Of a DNA stretch of 64,000 nt, positions 17,922 through 27,815 are shown piece by piece. The number at the start of each line of letters is the position of its first letter. The first letter of the stretch is position 1. A program made the position numbers and the translations under genes. The DNA comes from Bradyrhizobium sp. Ec3.3 (lineage in GTDB: Bacteria; Pseudomonadota; Alphaproteobacteria; Rhizobiales; Xanthobacteraceae): positions 186,322 through 250,321 of the forward strand of contig NZ_AXAS01000003.1 in NCBI RefSeq assembly GCF_000472925.1, read 5' to 3'. The notes under the pieces are model-generated. The model made no database searches. It saw only the letters and a program-made list of their open reading frames with translations, and was not told where the DNA came from.

Positions 17922-18443
17922 TTAGTGAAGCAGCTGGCCCCGGGCGGACTCCAGCTCATCCGCTTGCGGAAGAGCCCGGCGCGACGGCCGGCTGGGCGCG
18001 GCCTGCACGTCCATGTAGCAGGGCTTGTACATCGCCTGGAGCTGCCTGCCCCTGAGGAAGATCATGTGCGGGGTGAGGCCGCCACGCTGCGAGATCCAGC
18101 GCCTCACGTGCGACGGGTACATCGCATACAGCATCTGGGTCGCTTCGGGATTGGTGACGGCGCGGCCATTGGAGCCGAAATCCCAGGCGGCATGGAAGCC
18201 GAGCGTCGCATGCGAGGTCACGCAGATGCGGTCTCGCGGGATGGCACCGAGGACGATGGTGCAGGCAGAGGCGCAGAGCCCGTCGATGATCACGGTCTCG
18301 CCGGACTGCCGCAGGTCCTGGTACCTGTCGACATAGGTTCCGATGCGGCCGCCACGGTCGTCCGCGATACGAACCACTGCGTGAGAGGCCCCCATGCCCG
18401 CGAACAGGAGAACCGCTGCGAGCAACCCCGTCAGAAACTTCAT
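17922..18443 (-). CDS. Secreted ClpP-fold-like periplasmic protein, unknown function
   Basis: A 173-residue protein with a signal peptide (KFLTGLLAAVLLFAGMGASHA). The mature part has GRIGTYVDRYQDLRQSG, then IDGLCASACTIVLG and later ATLGFHAAWDFG. The serine in CASAC and the His in GFHAAW are arranged like the Ser and His of ClpP or crotonase-like periplasmic proteins (COG3904 type), so it may be a hydrolase or a relic of one. No family name can be given with certainty. It is alone on this strand, with 254 bases of apparently empty sequence to the right. Confidence 0.7.
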   Translation of the reverse strand: MKFLTGLLAAVLLFAGMGASHAVVRIADDRGGRIGTYVDRYQDLRQSGETVIIDGLCASACTIVLGAIPRDRICVTSHATLGFHAAWDFGSNGRAVTNPEATQMLYAMYPSHVRRWISQRGGLTPHMIFLRGRQLQAMYKPCYMDVQAAPSRPSRRALPQADELESARGQLLH

Positions 18444-18698
18444 GTCCCCCGCCCCAGTCCCATTCGAATCTGTGTGTCAGGTGATGATGCGGCGCCAGCG
18501 TCCGTCGTAACCGTGGTTTTGTCTAGGCGCGTGGGCTGGCTCAAAACAAATTCAAATACGGTGTTGCGCCCGCGCTGCACTTCGCCGATCCCTTGGCCGG
18601 CCCAATCCCAAAGTGGAACAAGTTAACGGATTCTTGCGCCCCTCCTCTTGATCCCAGCGACGGCGGCTGACAATCCGGATGACTACAGGGGGAACTCA

Positions 18699-20357
18699 AT
18701 GGTTGAGCAGGCGGACGTCATCATTATCGGCGCGGGGTTGTCGGGGCTGGTTGCTGCAACCGAGATTGCCGATGCCGGCAAGCGCGTGATCGTCGTCGAT
18801 CAGGAGGGCGAGCAATCGATCGGCGGTCAGGCGTTCTGGTCGTTCGGCGGATTGTTCCTGGTCGATTCGCCGGAACAGCGCCGGCTCGGGATCAAGGATT
18901 CCTTCGAGCTCGCATTGCAGGACTGGCTCGGCACCGCGGGCTTCGACCGCGACGAGGATTTGTGGCCAAGGAAATGGGCTGAAGCCTATGTGGCGTTCGC
19001 GGCCGGCGAGAAGCGCTCGTGGCTCCGCGCGATGGGCCATCGCATCTTCCCGGTGGTCGGCTGGGCCGAGCGCGGCGGCTATGACGCGATGGGGCACGGC
19101 AATTCGGTGCCACGCTTTCACGTCACCTGGGGCACAGGACCCGGCATCGTCGAGCCGTTCGAGCGCCGCGCACGCGAGGCGGCCAGAAGGGGCCGGCTGA
19201 CCTTCAAGTTCCGCCATCGCGTCGATGCATTGAACATCACGAACGGCACGGTCGACGGTGTGAGCGGAAAAATCCTCGAGCCTGACAGTGTCGAGCGCGG
19301 CAAGAGCTCCTCGCGCAAGGTAGTCGGCGACTTCACGTTGAAGGCGCAGGCGGTGATCGTTGCCTCCGGCGGCATCGGCGGCAATCACGATCTGGTGCGG
19401 CAGAACTGGCCGAAGCGGCTGGGCGAGCCGCCGAAGTTCATGATCTCCGGCGTGCCCGAACACGTCGACGGCCGCATGATCGGCATCACGGAAGGCGTCG
19501 GCGCGCGGCTGATCAACCGCGACCGCATGTGGCACTATGTCGAGGGCATCCAGAACTGGTCACCAATCTGGCCGCGCCACGGCATCCGCATCCTGCCCGG
19601 TCCCTCCTCGATGTGGTTCGATGCCACGGGCACGCGCCTGCCGGCGCCGCTCTTCCCAGGCTCGGACACGCTCGGCCAGCTCAAATACATCATGTCGACC
19701 GGCTATGATTATTCCTGGTTCGTGCTGACCCAGAGCATCATCAAGAAGGAATTTGCGCTCTCGGGCTCCGAGCAGAATCCGGATCTCACGGGAAAAAGCT
19801 GGCGCATGACCTTGCGCCGCGCCACCAACAAGGGCGCGCCGGCGCCGGTCGAAGCGTTCAAGAGCCATGGTGTCGACTTCATTGTGCGCGACAAGCTCGA
19901 GGAGCTCGTGGCTGCCATGAACAATCTTGCCGGCAACGATCTCCTCAGGCTCGACCATGTCAGGATGCAGATCGAGGCGCGCGACCGTGAGATCGCCAAT
20001 CCCTTCGTCAAGGACGCGCAGGTCATGAATATCCACAATGCGCGCCGCTATATCGGCGACAAGCTGATCCGCACCGCCGCTCCCCATCGGATCCTCGATC
20101 CCGAGCACGGGCCGCTGATCGCGGTCAAGCTCAACATCCTGACGCGCAAGACGCTCGGCGGCTTCGAGACCGATCTGGACTCGCGCGTGTTCGGACAAGA
20201 GGGCCAGGTCATTCCCGGCCTTTACGCCGTGGGCGAGGCCGCCGGCTTCGGCGGCGGCGGCGTGCACGGCTACCGCTCGCTGGAAGGCACGTTCCTCGGC
20301 GGCTGCCTGTTCTCGGGCCGCAACGCCGGGCGCGCAGCGGCGAAGGCTGTGGGGTGA
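18699..20357 (+). CDS. FAD-binding dehydrogenase / fumarate-reductase-like flavoprotein
   Basis: A 552-residue flavoprotein. The FAD-binding start VIIIGAGLSGLVAATEIADAG is followed by an acidic strand end (VVDQEGEQSIGGQ), a mid-protein segment VIVASGGIGGN, and the C-terminal flavin contact GGGGVHGYRSLEGTFLGGC. It matches the 3-ketosteroid dehydrogenase/fumarate-reductase branch often labelled FAD-binding dehydrogenase; substrate not predictable. The ATG at 18699 is preceded by AGGGGGA; an in-frame ATG at 18648 has no comparable site. The PHB-depolymerase-like gene begins 4 bases after its stop, so they form an operon. Confidence 0.85.
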   Translation: MVEQADVIIIGAGLSGLVAATEIADAGKRVIVVDQEGEQSIGGQAFWSFGGLFLVDSPEQRRLGIKDSFELALQDWLGTAGFDRDEDLWPRKWAEAYVAFAAGEKRSWLRAMGHRIFPVVGWAERGGYDAMGHGNSVPRFHVTWGTGPGIVEPFERRAREAARRGRLTFKFRHRVDALNITNGTVDGVSGKILEPDSVERGKSSSRKVVGDFTLKAQAVIVASGGIGGNHDLVRQNWPKRLGEPPKFMISGVPEHVDGRMIGITEGVGARLINRDRMWHYVEGIQNWSPIWPRHGIRILPGPSSMWFDATGTRLPAPLFPGSDTLGQLKYIMSTGYDYSWFVLTQSIIKKEFALSGSEQNPDLTGKSWRMTLRRATNKGAPAPVEAFKSHGVDFIVRDKLEELVAAMNNLAGNDLLRLDHVRMQIEARDREIANPFVKDAQVMNIHNARRYIGDKLIRTAAPHRILDPEHGPLIAVKLNILTRKTLGGFETDLDSRVFGQEGQVIPGLYAVGEAAGFGGGGVHGYRSLEGTFLGGCLFSGRNAGRAAAKAVG

Positions 20358-20361
20358 CATC

Positions 20362-21279
20362 GTGCTGTGGCGGTGGGGCATTGGAGTTGTGGCTGCAATG
20401 CTGCTGTTCGCCGTACATGCCGAGGCCGACACGATCCACGTCAATGGCGTGACCCGCACGTTCATCATGATGCGGGCGCCGACCAAGCCGGCGCCGCTCG
20501 TCATCGTGCTGCACGGCAAGACGCAGCGCGGCGCCGACATGGTGACGCGGACATCCTGGCCGCTGATTGCCAGGCGCGACTCCTTTGCCGTGGTTTTCCC
20601 TGATGGACTGAGCAACGCCTGGGCTGATGCGCGACCCGACGCACGACACGCCGGCCGCGGACCGCCCGAGGGCACCGACGACATCGCTTTCATCGTGGCC
20701 CTGGTCGACAAGCTCGTGAAGGACGGCACGGCAGACGCGCGCCGCGTCTATGTCACCGGCATCTCCAATGGCGGCGCGATGACCATGACGCTGGCCTGCA
20801 ACCGCGCCGATCTGTTCGCGGCCGCCGCGAGCGTGATCATGAACCTCACCGACGAATCGGCCGCCGCCTGCCATCCATCGCGTCCGCTGCCGATGCTGAT
20901 CATGAACGGCACCGTCGATCCGCTGATCCCCTATGGCGGCGGCCGCGGCACGAGCTATTTCGCGGCCAACGGTTTCTGGTCGACCACGAAGACGCTGGCA
21001 TTCTGGCGCAGTGTCGATGGCTGCGAAGCTGATGATGCCACGGCAACCGATCTGCCCGACAGGAATCCTCACGACGAGTCCACCGTGACGCAGATTGGCT
21101 CTCGCTGCCCGAAAGGGCGCGACGTCGTGCTCTATCGCGTCAATGGCGGCGGTCATCGCATGCCCGGGCATTTCCCCGACGCGAATTTCCCAAAGCTCGC
21201 GAACGGCCTGCTCGGCCCGCAGAACGGCGACATCGACGGCGCCGATACGATCTGGGCGTTCTTCAGCCGCTTTCCTTAG
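20362..21279 (+). CDS. Secreted alpha/beta hydrolase, PHB depolymerase / LpqC family
   Basis: A 305-residue secreted esterase starting with GTG. A signal peptide (GIGVVAAMLLFAVHAEA) precedes the hydrolase domain. The catalytic serine lies in GISNGGAM; HGKTQRGADM forms the oxyanion region; the aspartate is in NGTVDPLIPYGGG and the histidine in GGGHRMPG. The family degrades polyhydroxybutyrate oligomers or feruloyl/acetyl esters; which one is not decided by sequence. Four bases separate it from the flavoprotein gene, so co-expression is likely. Confidence 0.85.
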   Translation: MLWRWGIGVVAAMLLFAVHAEADTIHVNGVTRTFIMMRAPTKPAPLVIVLHGKTQRGADMVTRTSWPLIARRDSFAVVFPDGLSNAWADARPDARHAGRGPPEGTDDIAFIVALVDKLVKDGTADARRVYVTGISNGGAMTMTLACNRADLFAAAASVIMNLTDESAAACHPSRPLPMLIMNGTVDPLIPYGGGRGTSYFAANGFWSTTKTLAFWRSVDGCEADDATATDLPDRNPHDESTVTQIGSRCPKGRDVVLYRVNGGGHRMPGHFPDANFPKLANGLLGPQNGDIDGADTIWAFFSRFP

Positions 21280-21281
21280 CG

Positions 21282-21402
21282 CATGATCCGGACCCGAAGG
21301 GCCGCGTTAGCGCAAAGTGCGAAGCGGTTTTCCGAAAAAGATCATGCACGATCAAGAACCTAAAGCGCGGTGACGATTGATTTCAATCTCATCGCGCTTT
21401 AG
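21282..21402. repeat. Palindromic repeat, family B, copy 1
   Basis: Two parts: GCATGATC (21282-21289) paired with GATCATGC (21340-21347), with GAAGCGGTTTTCCG between, and an AAAGCGCG...CGCGCTTT stem at 21362-21402. The same two parts occur at 21894-21983 and 34103-34187. It follows the esterase stop closely and probably works as its terminator. Confidence 0.75.
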
Positions 21403-21420
21403 GCCGCGCATGCATCGGCC

Positions 21421-21456
21421 GCGACGCATGCGTCACCGGCGACGCATGCGTCACCG
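21421..21456. repeat. Tandem 18-bp repeat with internal palindrome, upstream of ridA
   Basis: The unit GCGACGCATGCGTCACCG occurs twice without change, at 21421-21438 and 21439-21456. Each unit contains the 12-bp perfect palindrome GACGCATGCGTC. A decayed third copy (GCGCATGCATCGGCC) may lie just upstream at 21406-21420. It is 60 bases ahead of the ridA start and could be an operator; function is inferred from position. Confidence 0.7.
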
Positions 21457-21515
21457 GGGTGGCAGAGCACAAGGCGCTGCGCTAGACAGGGCCGCCATTC
21501 CAACAGGAGATCCCC

Positions 21516-21866
21516 ATGAGCATTCAACGTCTTGAATCCGGCCCGCGCATGAGCCAGGTCGTCGTGCACGGCAACACCGTCTATCTCGCTGGTGTCGTCG
21601 CCAGCAAGGCCGCCGGTGAAAGCGTGACGAAGCAGACCCAGGACATTCTGGCGACCATCGACAGCCATCTTGCCAAGGCAGGCACCGACAAATCGAAACT
21701 GCTGTCGGCGACGATCTACATCACCGACATGAAGACCTTTCAGGAAATGAACGCCGTGTGGGACGCCTGGGTGTCGCCCGGCAACACGCCGGCGCGTGCC
21801 ACCGTGGAAGCCAAGCTCGCCGCCCCGCAATACACCGTCGAGATCATGGTGACCGCGGCGAAGTAA
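21516..21866 (+). CDS. RidA family protein
   Basis: A 116-residue member of the RidA/YjgF/Rid family, which as a trimer hydrolyses reactive enamine and imine intermediates made by PLP enzymes. The family pattern is visible: VVHGNTVYLAGVVAS near the start, TKQTQDILATIDSHLAKAG, LLSATIYITDMKTFQEMNAVWDAWV, and the C-terminal TPARATVEAKLA with the conserved arginine. AGGAG precedes the ATG. A perfect 14-bp hairpin with a T-rich tail follows the stop, which makes this a single-gene transcript. Exact Rid subgroup not determined. Confidence 0.9.
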   Translation: MSIQRLESGPRMSQVVVHGNTVYLAGVVASKAAGESVTKQTQDILATIDSHLAKAGTDKSKLLSATIYITDMKTFQEMNAVWDAWVSPGNTPARATVEAKLAAPQYTVEIMVTAAK

Positions 21867-21893
21867 GCGTCGCCCGGACAAAATTGCGCGCGC

Positions 21894-21983
21894 CTGAAGC
21901 GCGATGAATATCATCGCGCTTCAGTTCTTTGTTGGCGCATGATCTTGTCGGAAAACCGCTTCACACCTTTCCGGATCATGCGC
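21894..21983. repeat. Palindromic repeat, family B, copy 2, including ridA terminator
   Basis: The left part is a perfect 14-bp hairpin, CTGAAGCGCGATGA (21894-21907), loop ATA, complement 21911-21924, followed by TTCTTT, so it should terminate ridA transcription. The right part is GCATGATC (21937-21944) paired with GATCATGC (21974-21981) around GGAAAACCGC. Compare the copies at 21282-21402 and 34103-34187. Confidence 0.8.
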
Positions 21984-22071
21984 ATGACCTCCGAGGTAAT
22001 CGATTGGCGCGCGCAAACCTTCGATAGTCAGGGACAGCCGAACCATCCGGCGTTTTTCGAAGGAGGCCACC

Positions 22072-22437
22072 ATGACCGACCACATCACCCTCGCCCGCCG
22101 CTATATCGATCTCTGGAACGAGCGCACGCCGGGCAAACGGCGCGAACTGCTCAGCGAGAACTGGACGGCGGATGCGAGCTATATCGATCCCTTGATGCGC
22201 GGTGACGGCCATGACGGCGTCGATGCGCTGATCGCCGGCGTGCAGCAGCGCTTTCCGGAGTTCAGGTTCAAGCTGATCGGCGAGCCAAACGGCTATGGCG
22301 AGCACCTGCGCTTTTCCTGGGGCCTCGGCCCCGACGGCGTCGACAGCCCGATCAAAGGCACCGATTTCGCCGTACTGAAAGACGGCCGCATCAAGAGCAT
22401 CACGGGATTCTTGGATCAGGTGCCTGCCGGCACGTGA
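22072..22437 (+). CDS. SnoaL-like / NTF2-fold protein
   Basis: A 121-residue protein with the SnoaL/NTF2-like cone fold: TLARRYIDLWNERTPGKRRELLSE, a Y-D-P segment (ASYIDPLMRG), DGVDALIAGVQQRFPEFRF, and the final strands DFAVLKDGRIKSITGFLDQ. Such proteins are polyketide cyclases, isomerases or binding proteins; the substrate cannot be told. AAGGAGG lies just upstream of the ATG, a strong ribosome binding site. It is a lone gene bounded by palindromic repeats. Confidence 0.8.
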   Translation: MTDHITLARRYIDLWNERTPGKRRELLSENWTADASYIDPLMRGDGHDGVDALIAGVQQRFPEFRFKLIGEPNGYGEHLRFSWGLGPDGVDSPIKGTDFAVLKDGRIKSITGFLDQVPAGT

Positions 22438-22458
22438 GAGAGCGAACACGCTCTCTTT

Positions 22459-22659
22459 CCCTCTCCCTTTGTGGGAGAGGGTGGCTCGCCGCGCAGCGGC
22501 GAGACGGGTGAGGGGTCTCTCTCCGCATACGGCCCTCTTGCTTTTGAAATTGCGGAAACAACCCCTCATCCGGCGCCATAGCCGATGCGAAGCATCGGCG
22601 TTCTTAAGAACGGCGGCCGTAGGCCGCCTATGCCACCTTCTCCCACAAGGGGGAGAAGG
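22459..22659. repeat. Composite palindromic repeat (family A), SnoaL / amidohydrolase gap
   Basis: Left hairpin CCCTCTCCC (22459-22467) with GGGAGAGGG (22473-22481); right hairpin CCTTCTCCC (22636-22644) with GGGAGAAGG (22651-22659). The centre has CCATAGCCGATGCGAAGCATC and GCGTTCTTAAGAACG-like palindromes, matching the element at 8757-8928. It lies between convergent genes and likely blocks read-through from both. Confidence 0.8.
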
Positions 22660-22680
22660 AAGGAAGTGCTCGCGGCAACA

Positions 22681-23523
22681 TCAGCGCAATCGATACGCCC
22701 GCTGAGCATTCGCTCCGAATGCTTTCTTGCGTACCTGTGGGCCCAGCTTCGTCAGGCATTCATCGAGCGCGCCCTTGATCTCACCGTAGCTTCCTGCAAG
22801 CAGGCACACGGGCCAGTCGGAGCCGAAGATCAGGCGATCCTCGCCGAAGCATTTGGCGACGTGCTCGACGTAGGGCAATAGGCGCTCCGCGTCCCAGTCG
22901 TTCCAGCGGGCCTCCGTCGCTAGGCCGGAGATCTTACACCAGACATTGCCGCAGGCTGCGAGCGCGGCGATGCGGTCGGCCCAGTCGCGACTGAAACCTT
23001 CCGCGATCGGCGGCTTGGCGGCGTGATCGAGCACGAAACGCGCTTGCGGAAAGGCCTGCGCGGTGGCGATAGCAGCGGGAAGTTCGCGGGTGCGGACCAG
23101 GAAATCGTAGGTGAGATCGTGCGCGAACACCGCCATCAGGCCACGCTGCACGTCCTCGCGCAACAGCCAGTCGGGATCGGCTTCGTCATGGACCTGGTGG
23201 CGGATGCCGACAAGCTTCTTGCCTTCCGGCGAGGCCCGCAGCCGGTCGAGCGTCTCATCGAGCGCGCCATCCGTGAGATCGGCCCAGCCGACAACGCCGG
23301 CGACGAAGGGCGTCGCCGCAGCAATGCGCAGAAATTCCTCGGTCTCCGCGACCGAGGACCGGCACTGCACCAAAATGCTCGCATCGATGCTGTTCTGCTT
23401 CAGGAGCGGCGCCAGATCGGCGGGGCCAAAGGCGCGGCGGATCGGGGCGAGTTCGGCCGCCACCATCCAGGGATAGTCGGCGCGCGCTGGGTCCCAGAAA
23501 TGTTGATGCCCGTCAATCACCAT
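22681..23523 (-). CDS. Amidohydrolase family protein, fuconolactonase-like
   Basis: A 280-residue TIM-barrel hydrolase of the amidohydrolase 2 group, the group that includes L-fuconolactonase and 2-pyrone-4,6-dicarboxylate lactonase. The metal/active-site start GHQHFWDP is at residues 5-12; later strands carry GIRHQVHDE, FVLDHAAKPP, NVWCKISGL and FGSDWPVC with the catalytic aspartate. It is the last gene of the xylose-type operon, 95 bases after the binding protein gene. A sugar-lactone substrate is inferred from the family and the operon, not proven. Confidence 0.85.
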   Translation of the reverse strand: MVIDGHQHFWDPARADYPWMVAAELAPIRRAFGPADLAPLLKQNSIDASILVQCRSSVAETEEFLRIAAATPFVAGVVGWADLTDGALDETLDRLRASPEGKKLVGIRHQVHDEADPDWLLREDVQRGLMAVFAHDLTYDFLVRTRELPAAIATAQAFPQARFVLDHAAKPPIAEGFSRDWADRIAALAACGNVWCKISGLATEARWNDWDAERLLPYVEHVAKCFGEDRLIFGSDWPVCLLAGSYGEIKGALDECLTKLGPQVRKKAFGANAQRAYRLR

Positions 23524-23618
23524 ATTTCACCCTCCACCTGGCAAAATCCTAGCCTCTCCCGCCTGCGGGTCTGCAGGCGGGAGAGGAAGCGCAGGAACGT
23601 CGGGGCTGACAGACGTTC

Positions 23619-24551
23619 CTACTTCAAGAGTTGCGCGACGTTGTCCTTCGTCACGAGGTCGAGGCCGGTGTAGATGATCTCCGGCACCTTCTCGCCCTTC
23701 TTGATCGCGAGCAGGGCGTCCATCGACTTCACGCCCATCTCGAACGGGCGCTGGCCGGTGAGCGCGTTGGAATAGCCGTCACGCAGGAGCTCAAGCTGCA
23801 TCTTGAGCGTGTCGGCGACGACGAGCGTCAGCTTGCCGGAATCGATGTCCTTCTTGTTCTTGTTGACGAAAGCCTTGAAGCCTTCCGGCGCGAACATCGG
23901 CCAGCCGCCGACCGGCACGATCGCGGCGAGGTCCGGCGTCGCGGTGCGCAGGTCCGCCATCTGCTGAACCGCGAGCGTGGAATCGTCGTTGCAGAAGGTC
24001 GGCGAGCCCGCGACCTCCACCCATTTCGAGCCCTTGAGCGCCTCGCGGACGCCATCGACGCGCTCGGCGAGGTTCTTCGCGCCCGGACCGCCGGAGACCA
24101 TGGCATATTTGCCACCCTCGGGCCGGAGCTGGAGCAATTGCTTGCCGAGCGCGAGGCCGAAGTCCTTGTTGTTGGTGCCGATATAGGCGATGCGCTTGGA
24201 GCCCGGCGCATCCGCGTCAAACGTGATGACGGGAATGCCGGCTGCGGTCGCCGCCTCGATCGACTTGGTCATCGCCGCGACGTCGGCAACCGAGATCGCC
24301 AGGCCATCCACCTTCTGGGTGATGAAGTCCTGGATGATCTGCGCCTGCGTCGCCGGCTCGTGCTCGATCGGCCCCTTGTAGATGCACTCGACGTTGCCGA
24401 GCTCCTTCGCGCGCTTCATGCAGCCGTCGCGTGCCACGTCGAAGAACGGATTGTTCATCGCCTTGGGTACGACCGCGAACTTGTAGGTCTGGGCGAACGC
24501 CGGGGTCGCCATCATCGCAATGGCCATGCCGGCAAGCAGGATCTTCCTCAT
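23619..24551 (-). CDS. Sugar ABC transporter substrate-binding protein (RbsB/FrcB type)
   Basis: A 310-residue periplasmic sugar-binding protein. The signal peptide (ILLAGMAIAMMATPAFA) precedes a typical periplasmic-binding domain: FAVVPKAMNNPFFDVARDGC, QDFITQKVDGLAISVADV, TFDADAPGSKRIAYIGTNN and GVREALKG. It would capture a pentose or similar sugar for the adjacent permease and ATPase. The gene follows the permease by 94 bases on the same strand. The substrate is inferred to be xylose or a related sugar because xylA and xylB are upstream in the same operon. Confidence 0.88.
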   Translation of the reverse strand: MRKILLAGMAIAMMATPAFAQTYKFAVVPKAMNNPFFDVARDGCMKRAKELGNVECIYKGPIEHEPATQAQIIQDFITQKVDGLAISVADVAAMTKSIEAATAAGIPVITFDADAPGSKRIAYIGTNNKDFGLALGKQLLQLRPEGGKYAMVSGGPGAKNLAERVDGVREALKGSKWVEVAGSPTFCNDDSTLAVQQMADLRTATPDLAAIVPVGGWPMFAPEGFKAFVNKNKKDIDSGKLTLVVADTLKMQLELLRDGYSNALTGQRPFEMGVKSMDALLAIKKGEKVPEIIYTGLDLVTKDNVAQLLK

Positions 24552-24645
24552 TACGTTCCCTCCACATTATGCCTATCCTCTTGAAAACCATGGCTCCGGA
24601 AGGCGGATAGACGATGCATTCGTTGCCCTCCCGGAGTAACTCTTG

Positions 24646-25715
24646 TCAGGCCATGCGCGAGCGGATGCGGTCCACCAGCACGGCCAGGATGATGATCACG
24701 CCGACCAGCGTTTGCTGCCAGTAGGAGTTGACTTGCGCAAGCACGAGGCCGTTGCGGATCACCTCGAGCAGCACGCAGCCGACGATGGCTCCTAACGGAC
24801 CGCCGATGCCGCCGGCAAGATTGGCACCGCCGATGACGGCGGCCGCGATCACGTTGAGCTCGTAGGACGTCGCCATGTTCGCCGGCGCCGATCCCAGCCA
24901 GCCGGAGATGATGATGCCCTGAAGCCCCGCGGCGAGCGCGCAGATCACGTAGACCTCGATCTTCACGCGTACGACCGAGATGCCGGTCAATTCGGCTGCC
25001 TTCTCGTTACCGCCGAGCGCGAAGACGTGACGACCGAAGGTGGTGTGGTGCAGCACCACCGCCATGACGAGGGCGAGGATCACGAGGTAAATGAACGGCG
25101 CGGGCACGCCGAACAGGTCGCCCGAGGTGAGCGCGTAGAAATAGTCGGCGTCGGGGCCACCCGGAAAGCTGCCGCGGCCGTTGGAGACGACATAAGCGAG
25201 CCCACGCACGATCGAGAGCATGCCGAGTGTCGTGACGAATGGCGACAGCCCCAGCGTCGCGATGCAGAAGCCGTTGATGAGCCCGACGACGAGTGCGGCC
25301 GCCAGCCCCGCCACCACCGAGATCACGAGAATCAATCCAGGCACGTTGGCGACGACGGTCTTGCCGTCAGCCGCCAAATGGACGAACAGCGATCCCGGTG
25401 CCGACAGCTCGACCATGACCATGGATGTGATCATGGCGGAGAAGCACATCATCGAACCGACGGAAAGATCGATGCCGCCGGTGATGATGACGAAGGTGAT
25501 TCCGAGGGTTGCGATGGCGATGAAGGAAAAGTTCTTCGCCACGTTCTGCATGTTGCCTTCGGTGAAGAAATAGGGGCTGGCGAAATGCATGATGGCGAGC
25601 AGCACCAGGAGCGCGAGCAGGACGTAGCCGGTCTGCGTCGCAAGAAGACCGCGCTGCCACCATCTTGCCTTGCCGACATTGGTGAAGGTGATAGGGGATT
25701 CGATCTGGATCGCCA

Positions 25716-25716
<1 letters not shown>
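24646..25716 (-). CDS. Sugar ABC transporter permease (RbsC/FrcC type)
   Basis: A 356-residue polytopic inner-membrane permease with about ten hydrophobic helices, of the ribose/xylose/fructose group. Family markers include FVIITGGIDLSVGSMM, LGLSPFVTTLGMLSIVRGLAYV and the EAA-like cytoplasmic loop region GGNEKAAELTGISV, followed by NVIAAAVIGGANLAGGIG. The start codon overlaps the stop of the ATPase gene (TAATG), so translation is coupled. One permease gene means it works as a homodimer with the ATPase, as in this family. Confidence 0.92.
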
Positions 25717-26480
<764 letters not shown>

Positions 26481-26492
26481 CAGCGGCCTCGC

Positions 26493-27815
26493 TCAGACGT
26501 ACCGGTTGACCAGGGATTCAAGGTATTCCTGCCGGCCCGACCGCGGCTGCGGATCGAAGCCGGGGGCGAGCGCGCGATCGGCGAGATCGGCGAGCGAGCG
26601 CTGGCCGGCAAGGATGGCGCGGCCCTCAGCTCCAGCCCATCCGTTATAGCGCTCGGCGAGCGGCGCCGTGAGCGCGCCGGCATCGAGCATGTCGGCCGCC
26701 GCGAGGAAGGCCCGCGCGCAGGCATCCATCGAGCCGACATGGGCGTGGATCAGATCGTCGGGGTCGATCGATTGTCGCCTGATCTTGGCATCGAAATTGA
26801 GACCGCCCGTGGTAAAGCCGCCGCGGTTCAGCATCTCGTGGAACACCAGCACCAGCTCGCACACGTTCATCGCGAACTGGTCGGTGTCCCAGCCGAGCAG
26901 ATCATCGCCGCGGTTGATGTCGAGCGAGCCGAACACGCCGAGCGCCTCGGCAAGCGCAACCTCGTGCTGGAACGAGTGCCCGGCGAGGATGGCGTGGTTC
27001 TGCTCGATGTTGAGCTTGACGTCCTCGAGGAGGTCATAGCGCTGGAGGAAGCTGTAGCAGGTGGCAACGTCGAAGTCGTATTGATGCTTGGTCGGCTCCT
27101 TCGGCTTGGGCTCGATCAGGATCGGGCCCTCGAAACCGATCTTGTGCTTGTGCTCGACGACCAGCGAGACGAAGCGGCCGAGCTGGTCGAGCTCGCGGCC
27201 GATGTCGGTGTTGAGCAGCGTCTCGTAACCCTCGCGCCCGCCCCACAGCACATAGTTCTGGCCGCCGAGCCGGTGCGTGACCTCGAGCGCGGCGCGCACC
27301 TGTCCGGCGGCATAGGTAAAGACGTCGGGATCCGGATTGGTCGCGGCGCCCGCCATGTAGCGGCGGTGCGTGAACAGATTGGCGGTGCCCCAGAGCAGGC
27401 GCACCTTGGCGGAGGCCATCTTCTGTTCGAACAGATCGGCGATCGCGTTGAGGTTGGCGACGGATTCGGCGAGCGAGGCTCCTTCCGGCGCCGCGTCGAC
27501 GTCATGGAAGGTGAAGAACGGCACATCTAGCAGGCGGAACAGCTCGAAGGCGACATCGGCCTTGGCGCGCGCCATCGCCATGGCATCGCTGCCGTGATGC
27601 CATGGCCGCAGGAACGTCTCGCCGCCGAAGGGATCACCGCCCGGCCAGCAGAACGAATGCCAGTAGCAGACGGCAAAGCGCAAATGATCCTCCAGCCTGC
27701 GGCCGTGGACGATGCGGTCCTTGTCGTACCAGCGGAACGCGAGCGGGCCCTTGGCGTTCGTACCGCCATAGGCGACCGGCGCGGTCGCACCAAAGAAATT
27801 TGGGGATGCGTTCAC
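26493..27815 (-). CDS. xylA: Xylose isomerase
   Basis: A 440-residue isomerase that converts D-xylose to D-xylulose in the cytoplasm using two divalent metal ions. The class II layout is clear: the catalytic [12 protein letters not shown] with His, [31 protein letters not shown] with metal-binding Glu and His, [14 protein letters not shown], and [10 protein letters not shown] with the metal-binding Asp. The start is GTG at 27815, preceded by AAGGAG and overlapping the xylB stop (GTGA); a longer frame to 27854 was rejected for that reason. The full-length enzyme looks intact. Confidence 0.95.
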   Translation of the reverse strand: MNASPNFFGATAPVAYGGTNAKGPLAFRWYDKDRIVHGRRLEDHLRFAVCYWHSFCWPGGDPFGGETFLRPWHHGSDAMAMARAKADVAFELFRLLDVPFFTFHDVDAAPEGASLAESVANLNAIADLFEQKMASAKVRLLWGTANLFTHRRYMAGAATNPDPDVFTYAAGQVRAALEVTHRLGGQNYVLWGGREGYETLLNTDIGRELDQLGRFVSLVVEHKHKIGFEGPILIEPKPKEPTKHQYDFDVATCYSFLQRYDLLEDVKLNIEQNHAILAGHSFQHEVALAEALGVFGSLDINRGDDLLGWDTDQFAMNVCELVLVFHEMLNRGGFTTGGLNFDAKIRRQSIDPDDLIHAHVGSMDACARAFLAAADMLDAGALTAPLAERYNGWAGAEGRAILAGQRSLADLADRALAPGFDPQPRSGRQEYLESLVNRYV

